This document shows, one piece after another, positions 1-6,093 of a stretch of DNA of 6,416 nucleotides. The stretch comes from Sphingomonadales bacterium (lineage in GTDB: Bacteria > Pseudomonadota > Alphaproteobacteria > Sphingomonadales > Sphingomonadaceae). Every line of letters starts with the position of its first letter. Within the stretch, counting starts at the first letter, position 1. The translations under genes and the position numbers were made by a program. Under the pieces are notes generated by a model. That model was not told where the DNA came from, ran no database searches, and saw nothing but the letters and a program-made list of their open reading frames with translations. The DNA lies in the NCBI GenBank assembly GCA_018067055.1, contig JAGPVK010000047.1, positions 1 through 6,416 of the forward strand, read 5' to 3'.

Positions 1-1
1 G

Positions 2-172
2 GCGGCCAATGACGGGGTAATGCCCGATATGCTGCGGCTGAAGGTGAATGAACGCGGCTGGCTACAGGAGGTGAAGCTGTGTCTTGGCCAGAGTTTCCGT
101 CCGCAGCGCTGTCCGGCCTATATGCGGGCTGTGAAAGAGAATGTGCCGGTGAAAATCTGGCGTGGAGGCTAG
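2..172 (+). CDS. Ribonuclease T2 family protein, C-terminal end (partial)
   Basis: The reading frame is open from the left edge and ends at TAG 170-172, leaving 56 residues with the start and catalytic part outside the window. The tail contains LQEVKLCLGQSFRPQRCP, which resembles the C-terminal strand of bacterial RNase T2 enzymes: an 'L.EV.lCl...FRP..C' pattern whose two cysteines usually form a disulfide. RNase T2 proteins are secreted or periplasmic, acid-type endoribonucleases that cut single-stranded RNA through a 2',3'-cyclic phosphate. Neither active-site CAS motif (each with a catalytic His) is visible here, so activity cannot be judged. The gene converges on the DUF4112 gene, with the hairpin repeat at 177-258 in between. 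The family call rests on one short C-terminal motif and is moderately confident; that a real gene ends here is more certain than its identity. Confidence 0.65.
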   Translation, partial: AANDGVMPDMLRLKVNERGWLQEVKLCLGQSFRPQRCPAYMRAVKENVPVKIWRGG

Positions 173-176
173 TCTG

Positions 177-258
177 TTGTGCTCCGGGCGAAGACCCGGA
201 GCTCTGCCGGCAACAAGCGGGCGTGCGGCCAGGGCTCCGCATCAAGTGCGGAGCACAA
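177..258. repeat. Composite REP/BIME-like double-hairpin repeat between convergent genes
   Basis: Three nested symmetries are visible. The outer arms TTGTGCTCCG (177-186) and CGGAGCACAA (249-258) are perfect 10-bp inverted repeats. Hairpin 1 has 8-bp arms GCTCCGGG (181-188) and CCCGGAGC (195-202) around a CGAAGA loop. Hairpin 2 has 8-bp arms GCTCCGCA (234-241) and TGCGGAGC (247-254) around a TCAAG loop. The inner flanks GGAGCTCTG (198-206) and CAGGGCTCC also match as an inverted repeat with one mismatch. The unit starts 5 bp after the RNase T2 stop and ends 4 bp before the DUF4112 stop, so it nearly fills the convergent gap. Neither hairpin has a following T-run, so it is not a classical intrinsic terminator, although it could still block read-through or protect 3' ends. 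Similar paired GCTCC...GGAGC hairpins are, from memory, dispersed in sphingomonad genomes; that link is not tested here. Confidence 0.7.
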
Positions 259-262
259 AGCT

Positions 263-685
263 CTAACCTTCAATCGTCCGTGTGCCCGGATGATGCTTGT
301 CGAGATGCTTGCGGATGATCTTCAGATTCTTTGTATTCGAGCGCCAGAAAAAGTCGAACACGTCGCCGGCAAACGGGATCGCGCCGAGTGCGGTATCGAT
401 CCCGACATTGGCCGCCATCCGAGTCAGTTGCAGCTTCGACATGCCGAGGTTGCGCGCTTCCCAGACGATATAGGCACCCATCAGCGCGGTGACCACATCA
501 CCGACCACCGGGATCAGGCCGACGATCGAATCGACGCCTATCGGCCGATTGATGCCGGGAATCACGAACGCCCGCTCGAGGATTTTTTCCATCGCTTCGA
601 CGCGGTTGCGGACCGCCTGCGGATCGCGACTGACGTCCGGCAATTGTTCGGCCAGACGCTTTAGCTGTTCTTCGGAAATGGCCAT
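263..685 (-). CDS. DUF4112 domain-containing small membrane protein
   Basis: This 140-residue protein matches the DUF4112 pattern, a widespread bacterial family of unknown function. After a charged, probably helical N-terminus (1-40) come two copies of a G-[VI]-D-[ST]-x-x-G-x-I-P-x-x-G-D-V motif, at residues 50-64 and 95-109, each leading into a hydrophobic segment. The first (about 50-76, ending in GAYIVWEARNLG) is a plausible membrane span; the second (about 95-114) is shorter. The C-terminus is basic (KNLKIIRKHLDKHH). No signal peptide is seen. The start is well supported: GGGAGG (690-695 read on the minus strand) sits 4 nt upstream of the ATG. It lies 31 bp after the second OppA-like gene on the same strand, so co-transcription is likely. 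Its role is unknown; a link to the envelope or to the upstream lipoproteins is only inferred from position. Confidence 0.88.
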   Translation of the reverse strand: MAISEEQLKRLAEQLPDVSRDPQAVRNRVEAMEKILERAFVIPGINRPIGVDSIVGLIPVVGDVVTALMGAYIVWEARNLGMSKLQLTRMAANVGIDTALGAIPFAGDVFDFFWRSNTKNLKIIRKHLDKHHPGTRTIEG

Positions 686-716
686 GTGACCTCCCTGTAT
701 TATACTACTGATACTG

Positions 717-2201
717 TCAGGATATGGGGATGCCGACCAGCGGGTTCAATGGATGCCAGCCACGCGGGTTGACGGCAAAGCCGCGCTGATTCTGACGGGC
801 TATCGACCAGCGGATGGGCACCGCGATCGGGATGAAATTATAATGATCGACCAGCATATTCTCGACCTCGGCATAGAGCCGCGCCTTGATTTGCAGATTG
901 GTGGCCGCGTCGGCCTCGACGATTTTGCTATCGGCATCGTTCAGGCAGACCGTCGTTTTGGCGCAGGTGAATTGCTTCAAAAACCACGGGGCGCTGTCAT
1001 AAGGTGCAATCTCGTCCATCAGTTCGACATCGGCTTCCTGGTTCCGGCTGACCATTCTTGCGTCCAGCCCTACGCGACGGAGGTCGGACTGGATGCGCTT
1101 GAACAGGATGCGGGCCCCGGCTGCACCGGGCAGGGCGATGGTCAGTGGCACGACCGGCCCTTCCGAGGCTTTCCATCGGCTGACATGGTTTCTGGCAAAA
1201 ACAATCCGGTCTTCCATCGTCATGCTGGCCCAGTCGGGATAGCTGTTGATGCCCTCTACATCGAGCGCTTCGGGGACGATCTTGAGCCGGCTCTGCCACG
1301 CACTGACCCCGGGAAAGGATGTAAGCAGTGCCGGGCGATTGATTGCCATCGCCAATATTTCCCGGTTCGCCGGGACCGCCCAGAACCCCTGGGCACGGAT
1401 GAAGCGCAGACCGAACAGTCCGGCGACCGGATCAAGCCGCAATTCGCCGCTGCTGATATCCGCCGCATCGACCAGCGGCAGATGATGATATTTGCCGTTG
1501 AGCACGACTTGCACCGCGCCGGACCGATAGCGGGCGATGGCACTGGCAGCGGGTTCGCTGCGCAGGGAAACCCAGCGATCGTCTTCCACAGCCGTCTCCT
1601 GCTCGTCTTGTGACGGTTGGTCGAACTGGCCCAGTTTGATAGCATTTTCTTCGCTCAGCAAGCGCATCGGTCCGGCACCGTGCCCCGCTCTGAAAAGGCC
1701 CATTTCCGGCTGGGCAAGCAGCTGCAGAAAATTCGGGTGCGGTGCCTTCAGCTGAATCTCGATCACCCGACCGGTCATCGAGACGACCTCGTCCACCGCC
1801 ACGACATCATAACGCAATCGGCTGTTGCGCAATTCCGACAATCGTTGTTTCAACAATCGCGCCACGCGTTCGGCGGTTACCTGTCGGCCGTCATCCCATT
1901 TGGTATCGAACAGGCGAAAAATATAGCTCAGACCGTCGTCGGTGACGATCCAGCGCGCGGCGAGCGCGGGGACCACCCGGCCTTCCTCGTCGAGCCCGAC
2001 CAGACCCTTGGCGATCGCCGAGCGCATGGTCGAGGATGCAAAATTCAGGCGCGTGCCAACCGGATTGATCCGCGCATCGCCGTCTTCGACAACGGTGACC
2101 CGCACCTGATCCTCGTCCCCGGCATAGCCGCAGCCGCCAAGCGTCGTCGCGGCAAACGCCGCCGCGATGCAGTTCCGCCAGAATCTTGATTGGAAAATCA
2201 T
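717..2201 (-). CDS. Second OppA-like (SBP_bac_5) ABC solute-binding lipoprotein, divergent paralogue
   Basis: This 494-residue protein has an N-terminal lipoprotein signal with lipobox LGGC, so Cys24 is the predicted lipidated residue (followed by Gly). The body follows the extracellular solute-binding family 5 (peptide/nickel/OppA type) layout: KGLVGLDEEGRVVPALAARW (65-84), GAGPMRL (175-181), NREILAMAINR (279-289) and a C-terminal GFAVNPRGWHPL (474-485). It clearly aligns with the upstream protein at these blocks, so the two are paralogues. It departs from the family after GAGPMRL, where the usual R-N-P-x-Y/W strand is not recognisable and an acidic, Gln-rich stretch (191-208) appears instead. 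C413 and C419 could form a local disulfide. Its ATG overlaps the preceding gene's TGA (TGATG), and AAGG lies 5 nt upstream of the ATG, indicating translational coupling. Such proteins bind peptides or other ligands outside the inner membrane for an ABC importer. No permease or ATPase gene is present here, so ligand and partner are unknown. Confidence 0.85.
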   Translation of the reverse strand: MIFQSRFWRNCIAAAFAATTLGGCGYAGDEDQVRVTVVEDGDARINPVGTRLNFASSTMRSAIAKGLVGLDEEGRVVPALAARWIVTDDGLSYIFRLFDTKWDDGRQVTAERVARLLKQRLSELRNSRLRYDVVAVDEVVSMTGRVIEIQLKAPHPNFLQLLAQPEMGLFRAGHGAGPMRLLSEENAIKLGQFDQPSQDEQETAVEDDRWVSLRSEPAASAIARYRSGAVQVVLNGKYHHLPLVDAADISSGELRLDPVAGLFGLRFIRAQGFWAVPANREILAMAINRPALLTSFPGVSAWQSRLKIVPEALDVEGINSYPDWASMTMEDRIVFARNHVSRWKASEGPVVPLTIALPGAAGARILFKRIQSDLRRVGLDARMVSRNQEADVELMDEIAPYDSAPWFLKQFTCAKTTVCLNDADSKIVEADAATNLQIKARLYAEVENMLVDHYNFIPIAVPIRWSIARQNQRGFAVNPRGWHPLNPLVGIPIS

Positions 2202-3742
2202 CAGCGCCTTATACGCAAAGTGCGGCTGGGATGCACATTGGAAATATTATCCTCCCATCCGGCTATCCGCTTGGCCACGAGACTGCGGGTCACGTAATAA
2301 TAAAGCGGCAGGATCGGCATGTCGGCAATCAGCTGCGCCTCTGCCTCGCGCATCAGTTTCTGGCGCTGCTGCGGATCCGGCTCGGCGATCGCTTGCGCCA
2401 GTATCCGGTCATAGGCGGCGCTGGCGTAGCCCGAATAATTGCCAGCGCCATTGGCCTGTTGATGCACCAGCAGGAAATTTTCCGGGGTCGGCAGGTCGGC
2501 AATCCATCCCGACCGGGCGAGCGCAAATTCATGGCGGCGCAGCGCGGCAAAATGCAGCGCGGCTTCGCTGTTGAACAGGCTGGCCTCGACCCCCAGCGGC
2601 TTCCACATCGCGGCGAGCGCAACCGAAGCGCGGCGATGCTCGGCGGAGCTGTTGAACCGGATTTCGAACCGCAAAGGATTGTCCGGCCCATAGCCCGCTT
2701 GCGCCAGCAAGGCGCGGGCCTTTTGCAATCGCTTTTCCCGCGGCCAATCGGCCCATATGGGGCGTGCTGGTTTCGAACCGGTCAGTCCCGGCGGCAGCAG
2801 ACCCCATGCCGGGATATTGCCGCCACCGATCACCTTGTCGGCGATCCATGCGCGCTCCACCGCCATCGACAATGCGGTGCGGACCCTGCGGTCGTCAAAG
2901 GGCGGCGAACGGGTGTTGAAGGCAAAATAATAACTGCCGAGATAGGGCACGCTGTGAGCGGTGGCCGAATGATTGTCCTTGAGCCACTGATGGCGGCTGG
3001 CCGGATAATCCGCCGCAATGTCTGCGCCACCGGACAGAAACAGGCGCAGCGCCGCCAGACTGTCTTCCATCGGTTTCCAGATGATTGCCGCAGTCGGTGC
3101 CTTGCCATCGTGCCACGCGGGATTGCGCACCAGTCGCGCGTGGTCATTCAGTTTCCATTCGGACAGTCGATAGGGACCACTGGCGATCATCGGGCGGTCG
3201 GATGTCCACTGGTCACCCGTTTCCCGGATCCGGTGCAGGGGAATCGCCGCCATCGCCGGATGCGCCAGCAAGGCGGGCAGGGACGGATCGGGGGAGGCGA
3301 GGCTGATCGTCACGCTATTTTTGCCGGTGGCGTGAACGGCGAGGATATTGGCGAACAGCGCCGTTGCCGGCGCTGCGGTTTCTGATGCGCGCAAGCGGTC
3401 GAGCAGCGCCGGAAAAAGTGCTGCGTCAAAGCTGGTTCTGTCGGAGAATTTCAGGTCATCGCGCAGGGCAAAGGTCCAGGTCAGGCCATCGGGTGCAATT
3501 TGCCAGTGCTTCGCCAGTCCTGGCTCGGCCTGTCCGCTGGCATCAAGCCGAGTCAGGCCTTCAAACTGGTCAGCGGCTACCCGGAGCGACGACAGATCGG
3601 AAATTTTTTGCGGATCGAGGCCCTTGATCTCCGAATCGGACAGCCGGATGATCTGATCCGGGCCGGGCGCGGTATCGGCTGCCGGATCTTTGTCGCAGGA
3701 TAGCAGCAACATGAACGTGCAGAGAAGGGCGATATAGCGCAT
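2201..3742 (-). CDS. OppA-like (SBP_bac_5) peptide-type ABC solute-binding lipoprotein
   Basis: The 513-residue protein opens with a very short signal peptide ending in the lipobox LLSC (Cys16 lipidated), then C-D-K-D. The family 5 solute-binding landmarks are all present: GLDPQ (41-45), EGLTRLDASGQAEPGLAKHW (61-80), ASGPYRL (187-193), VRNPAWHDGK (205-214), YYFAFNT (271-277), RTALSMAVERAWI (288-300), and a C-terminal GWEDNISNVHPSRTLRIRR. This points to binding of a peptide or similar oligomeric solute. Asp directly after the lipidated Cys is the inner-membrane retention signal in E. coli; whether that holds in this organism is unknown. The ATG is fixed by an in-frame TAG four codons upstream, but no convincing Shine-Dalgarno sequence precedes it. 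It is the first gene of a probable three-gene operon and overlaps the next gene by one base. No transporter membrane or ATPase subunits lie nearby. Confidence 0.92.
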   Translation of the reverse strand: MRYIALLCTFMLLLSCDKDPAADTAPGPDQIIRLSDSEIKGLDPQKISDLSSLRVAADQFEGLTRLDASGQAEPGLAKHWQIAPDGLTWTFALRDDLKFSDRTSFDAALFPALLDRLRASETAAPATALFANILAVHATGKNSVTISLASPDPSLPALLAHPAMAAIPLHRIRETGDQWTSDRPMIASGPYRLSEWKLNDHARLVRNPAWHDGKAPTAAIIWKPMEDSLAALRLFLSGGADIAADYPASRHQWLKDNHSATAHSVPYLGSYYFAFNTRSPPFDDRRVRTALSMAVERAWIADKVIGGGNIPAWGLLPPGLTGSKPARPIWADWPREKRLQKARALLAQAGYGPDNPLRFEIRFNSSAEHRRASVALAAMWKPLGVEASLFNSEAALHFAALRRHEFALARSGWIADLPTPENFLLVHQQANGAGNYSGYASAAYDRILAQAIAEPDPQQRQKLMREAEAQLIADMPILPLYYYVTRSLVAKRIAGWEDNISNVHPSRTLRIRR

Positions 3743-3820
3743 GCCAGCTGTCTAGATGTTTTTACTGGCTCGACAAAGCGGAACTCTTATGCTGTTCCCT
3801 TCGCTGAGGAGAATGGCCGC
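3743..3820. promoter_or_regulatory. Divergent intergenic region between the lipoprotein operon and the flavoprotein gene
   Basis: These 78 bp must hold start signals for both the minus-strand lipoprotein operon and the plus-strand flavoprotein gene, unless either is read from further away. On the plus strand GAGGAGA (3806-3812) is a clear ribosome-binding site 8 nt before the ATG at 3821. No well-spaced -35/-10 pair is visible on either strand: a TCGACA (3770-3775) and a TATGCT (3788-3793) are only 12 bp apart. Two adjacent 6-bp palindromes (CAGCTG, TCTAGA; 3745-3756) and a small imperfect dyad (GGAAC 3780-3784 with GTTCC 3794-3798) are possible operator elements. The promoter assignment follows from gene layout rather than motif matches. 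Confidence 0.4.
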
Positions 3821-5002
3821 ATGACCGGGTTACAATATGATATTTCCAAAATCGGCGGCGTTGGCCCTGCGATAATGGCGCTGCTCCCCGAAATCGCGGC
3901 GCGGGCGGAGGAAACCGAACAGGCGCGGCGGTTGCCGGCCGATCTTGCCGCAAAACTGGCGGCAGCAGGTGCTTTCAATCTGTCGAAGCCGGCATCGCTC
4001 GGTGGCGATGAGCTGGCGCCGCTTGATTTCATGAAAATTGTCGCGACGGTTGCAGAAGCGGACGCCAGCGCGGGATGGTGCGTGATGATCGCGGTGACCT
4101 CGACCTTGGGTGCGGCCTATATGCCGGAGCCGATGGCGCGCGAAATCTGGGGTTCGGATGATGTCATCACCGGCGGTGTGTTTGCGCCGATGGGCAGGGC
4201 CGAGGACAAGGGCGACCATTATCTGCTGAGCGGCCAATGGCAATGGGGTTCGGGCTCGGCCAATTGTTCGTGGCTCGGTGGCGGCGCGATGATCTTCAAG
4301 GATGGCGAATTGCAGAAATTCGACAATGGTGCACCCTATCACCGGATGCTGTTTTTCCCGGCCAAAGACGTGTCCTTCATCGACAGTTGGCACGTCGCGG
4401 GGCTGAAAGGTACGGGGTCCGGTGATTTTGCCGTGGAAGGCCTGAAAGTCCCCAAGGATCGCAGTGTCTCCTTCGTCGGCGACCAGCCGCGCGATAGCGG
4501 CGCCTTGTACAAATTCCCGCTCTTTGGCCTGCTAGCGCTGGGCGTGTCTTCGGTTGCCCTGGGCAATGCCCGGGCGGCGCTGGAAGAAATCAGCAATATC
4601 GCGATCCACAAGAAGACGCCCGGTGGCGGCCGCTCGATGGCGCAGCGGGCAACCGTTCAGACCGACCTGGCCCGTGCGACGGCGCTGCTTGGCGGGGCGT
4701 TCGGCTATCTGGAAAATGCGATTGATCAATGTTGGCTGGAAGCAAAAGGCGACGGTCAAATATCCATCAAGGGCAGGGCTAATCTTCGCCTCGCCTGTGC
4801 TCATGCGACAGAAGTCGCAGCTGATGTGTGCAAGACCGCTTACACTTTGGGCGGCGGTGCCGCGGTCTATTCGGACAACAGCCTGCAACGCCGCTTCCGT
4901 GACGCCCATGTCGCTACCCAGCATATTGCCACCGCACCAGCGGTGTTCGAACTGGCTGGCCGCATTCTGCTGGATCAGCCGGTCGACATGGCGATGCTGT
5001 AA
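3821..5002 (+). CDS. Acyl-CoA dehydrogenase-fold flavoprotein, probable flavin-dependent monooxygenase type
   Basis: The 393 residues fit the acyl-CoA dehydrogenase superfamily: a helical N-terminal domain (about 20-115), a beta middle domain (about 118-215) containing LSGQWQWGSGS (136-146) and WHVAGLKGTGSGDF (190-203), and a helical C-terminal domain (about 235-375) of the Acyl-CoA_dh_2 type. The SGxWxxxSG and GlrGTGS motifs, together with the C-terminal RRFRDAHVATQHIA (357-370; D361, H368), are typical of the group D branch that includes HsaA, DszC and HpaH-like hydroxylases. These use reduced flavin supplied by a separate reductase to hydroxylate or oxidise aromatic or other substrates. 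I do not see the catalytic glutamate context of true acyl-CoA dehydrogenases. The start is supported by GAGGAGA 8 nt upstream. No flavin reductase or pathway gene is adjacent, so the substrate is unknown. It stands alone on this strand and ends 3 bp from the convergent tspO stop. A dehydrogenase role remains possible. Confidence 0.85.
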   Translation: MTGLQYDISKIGGVGPAIMALLPEIAARAEETEQARRLPADLAAKLAAAGAFNLSKPASLGGDELAPLDFMKIVATVAEADASAGWCVMIAVTSTLGAAYMPEPMAREIWGSDDVITGGVFAPMGRAEDKGDHYLLSGQWQWGSGSANCSWLGGGAMIFKDGELQKFDNGAPYHRMLFFPAKDVSFIDSWHVAGLKGTGSGDFAVEGLKVPKDRSVSFVGDQPRDSGALYKFPLFGLLALGVSSVALGNARAALEEISNIAIHKKTPGGGRSMAQRATVQTDLARATALLGGAFGYLENAIDQCWLEAKGDGQISIKGRANLRLACAHATEVAADVCKTAYTLGGGAAVYSDNSLQRRFRDAHVATQHIATAPAVFELAGRILLDQPVDMAML

Positions 5003-5005
5003 CCG

Positions 5006-5479
5006 TCAGGCGAAAGGTCGGTTGAGCTGCACGATTTTTGCGTTGAGGGCAGCGGCAAAAGAGACCCACAGGATATAGGGCAGGATCAGCAGGCCAGCGA
5101 GTGGGGCGAGACTCCATGTCACATACAGCATCGCGACGACCGATAACCACAGAAACACGACTTCAACCAGCGCCCAGTCGGGTCTCTTATATTTGAAAAA
5201 CAATGGCGACCAAAGCAGATGAAACAGGAAATTGGCTGCGTAGACCGAGATGACCATGGCTTGTTCGGACTCGCTATAGGCCTGATCCCAGGACAGAATC
5301 GCAGCCCAGGCGGCAAGCCCGAGGATGATCGTCCAAGCTGGCCCGAACAGCCAGTCCGGCGGTTGCCAGCTGGGTTTTTTGAGATCCCTGTACCACGATC
5401 CAATGTCCGTCAGCAGCCCGCCCGCACCGCCCAGAATGACCGCCCAGACGATAGCTGCAATGATCGGCGAGTTGAGCAT
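5006..5479 (-). CDS. tspO: TspO/MBR family membrane protein (tryptophan-rich sensory protein)
   Basis: The 157-residue protein has the usual TspO length and about five membrane helices: roughly 5-24, 44-64, 74-95, 103-122 and 127-150. Diagnostic motifs are WYRDLKKPSWQPPDW (29-43) leading into FGPAWT (45-50), NFLFHLLWSPLFF (83-95) and PYILWVSFAAALN (134-146). TspO proteins bind porphyrins such as protoporphyrin IX and other hydrophobic ligands. In Rhodobacter TspO is an outer-membrane regulator of pigment genes, and in other bacteria it is linked to stress and tetrapyrrole handling. The frame is open far upstream, through the tRNA-Leu gene to 5713, but the start at 5479 is preferred: it gives the family length, and AAGG (5487-5490) lies 7 nt upstream. 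A weak promoter candidate, TTGCTT-16-TAGAAA (5560-5533, minus strand), precedes it; transcription from the tRNA promoter is an alternative. No haem or bacteriochlorophyll gene is adjacent. Confidence 0.93.
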   Translation of the reverse strand: MLNSPIIAAIVWAVILGGAGGLLTDIGSWYRDLKKPSWQPPDWLFGPAWTIILGLAAWAAILSWDQAYSESEQAMVISVYAANFLFHLLWSPLFFKYKRPDWALVEVVFLWLSVVAMLYVTWSLAPLAGLLILPYILWVSFAAALNAKIVQLNRPFA

Positions 5480-5588
5480 AGATTTGCCTTGTTGTTGAGG
5501 TCGACGACAAAGTCCTTCGTGGCTGTCCGGCGTTTCTAGGCAGTTTCGTGACCGAAGCAATCGCTCTGCAATGAATCGGGGCATAAAC

Positions 5589-5675
5589 TGGTGCGGACGG
5601 CGGGACTCGAACCCGCACACCCATTTCGGATAGCAGATTTTAAGTCTGCTGCGTCTACCATTTCGCCACGTCCGC
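5589..5675 (-). tRNA. tRNA-Leu (anticodon UAA)
   Basis: Read on the minus strand, the 87-nt gene has acceptor arms GCGGACG (5675-5669) and CGTCCGC, discriminator A, and a genomically encoded CCA (5591-5589). The anticodon arm has GCAGA/TCTGC around the loop CTTAAAA, giving anticodon TAA (5642-5640), which reads UUA and UUG leucine codons. The long variable arm (between TCTGC and the T arm) marks a class II tRNA, as expected for leucine. The T arm carries GGTTCGAGTCC and the D arm has the usual TGGTAGACGC. No T-rich terminator follows within the 109 bp to tspO, so 3' processing from a longer transcript is likely. UUA is rare in GC-rich genomes, which makes this a minor isoacceptor. Confidence 0.97.
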
Positions 5676-5682
5676 ACCGGTA

Positions 5683-5703
5683 GCTCCAACCATTGGTCGG
5701 AGC
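5683..5703 (-). other. Stem-loop just upstream of tRNA-Leu
   Basis: On the minus strand GCTCCGACC and GGTTGGAGC form a 9-bp stem with one G-U pair around a 3-nt AAT loop. It lies 69 bp after the ihfB stop and 7 bp before the mature tRNA 5' end. There is no following T-run, so it is a poor intrinsic terminator. It could act as a 3' end stabiliser for ihfB mRNA or be part of the tRNA leader. The GCTCC/GGAGC ends are shared with the hairpins at 177-258, but the rest differs. Confidence 0.4.
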
Positions 5704-5771
5704 CTAGCGACAAGCATTATTGCGGCCGCGCGGTCAAGTGCGCAGACGAAAAATACCGAATATTTCAGGAA

Positions 5772-6053
5772 CTAGCCCTTGTTCAGCCGCTCTCGAATTT
5801 CCTTGCCAGGCTTGAAATAGGGTACCCGTTTTGCCGGAACCTCTACCGATTCGCCCGTACGCGGGTTGCGACCGGTGCGCGGCTTTCGCTGGCGAGTCGA
5901 GAAAGCACCAAATCCGCGCAGCTCCACGCGGCCGCCTTCGGCCAGTTTCTGGCTGATCTGGTTGAAAAACAGGTCGACGATTTTTTCGATCTCATCCGGT
6001 TTCAACTCCGGATTTTCTTCGGCCAGTTTTTCTAATAGTTCAGAACGTATCAT
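5772..6053 (-). CDS. ihfB: Integration host factor subunit beta
   Basis: This 93-residue protein is a full-length member of the HU/IHF DNA-bending family. The alpha-helical dimerisation part (1-40, starting [18 protein letters not shown]) is followed by [12 protein letters not shown] (43-54) and the beta-ribbon arm with GRNPRTGE (61-68), whose Pro64 is the residue that intercalates into DNA. Glu44 and Arg46, the positions that in E. coli IHF-beta read the TTR part of the site, are both present; this and the MIRSEL start favour IHF-beta over HU or IHF-alpha. With the alpha subunit (encoded elsewhere) it bends DNA sharply at specific sites in recombination, replication and promoter regulation. 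AAGG lies 7 nt upstream of the ATG. It sits downstream of rpsA, the common proteobacterial arrangement, but a strong terminator between them suggests its own promoter (see 6156-6184). Confidence 0.96.
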   Translation of the reverse strand: MIRSELLEKLAEENPELKPDEIEKIVDLFFNQISQKLAEGGRVELRGFGAFSTRQRKPRTGRNPRTGESVEVPAKRVPYFKPGKEIRERLNKG

Positions 6054-6093
6054 CGGTGCGCCTTTCCGATTCCCGGTCGATCCAGTGGGTTTC

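Noticed and set aside
79..318. A 79-codon plus-strand open frame over the RNase T2 end and the hairpin repeat.
   Set aside because: It is out of frame with the RNase T2 tail and reads through the inverted repeat; no recognisable protein features.
699..704. Exact TATAAT on the minus strand just before the DUF4112 gene.
   Set aside because: There is no acceptable -35 at 16-18 bp (CTGACA is only 10 bp away), and the resulting start would fall in the Shine-Dalgarno sequence. An internal promoter is not supported.
2186..3385. A 399-codon open frame on the plus strand opposite the first lipoprotein gene.
   Set aside because: Its translation is low-complexity, rich in Arg/Gln/Gly and matches no family I know; it is the expected antisense shadow of a GC-rich gene with clear SBP_bac_5 motifs on the other strand.
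5480..5713. N-terminal extension of tspO by 78 codons to an ATG at 5713.
   Set aside because: The extension runs straight through the tRNA-Leu gene and has no TspO similarity; the internal ATG at 5479 gives the family length and has an RBS-like AAGG.
5750..5766. Weak AT-rich hairpin after the ihfB stop (AAATA / TATTT around TTCGG) followed by a few T residues on the minus strand.
   Set aside because: The stem is only 5 A-T pairs and too unstable to call a terminator; it may add to RNA processing but cannot be supported from sequence alone.
5676..5771. TTGACC (5737-5732, minus strand) as a -35 element for tRNA-Leu.
   Set aside because: No -10-like hexamer lies at 16-18 bp; the tRNA may be read from ihfB or from an unrecognised promoter.
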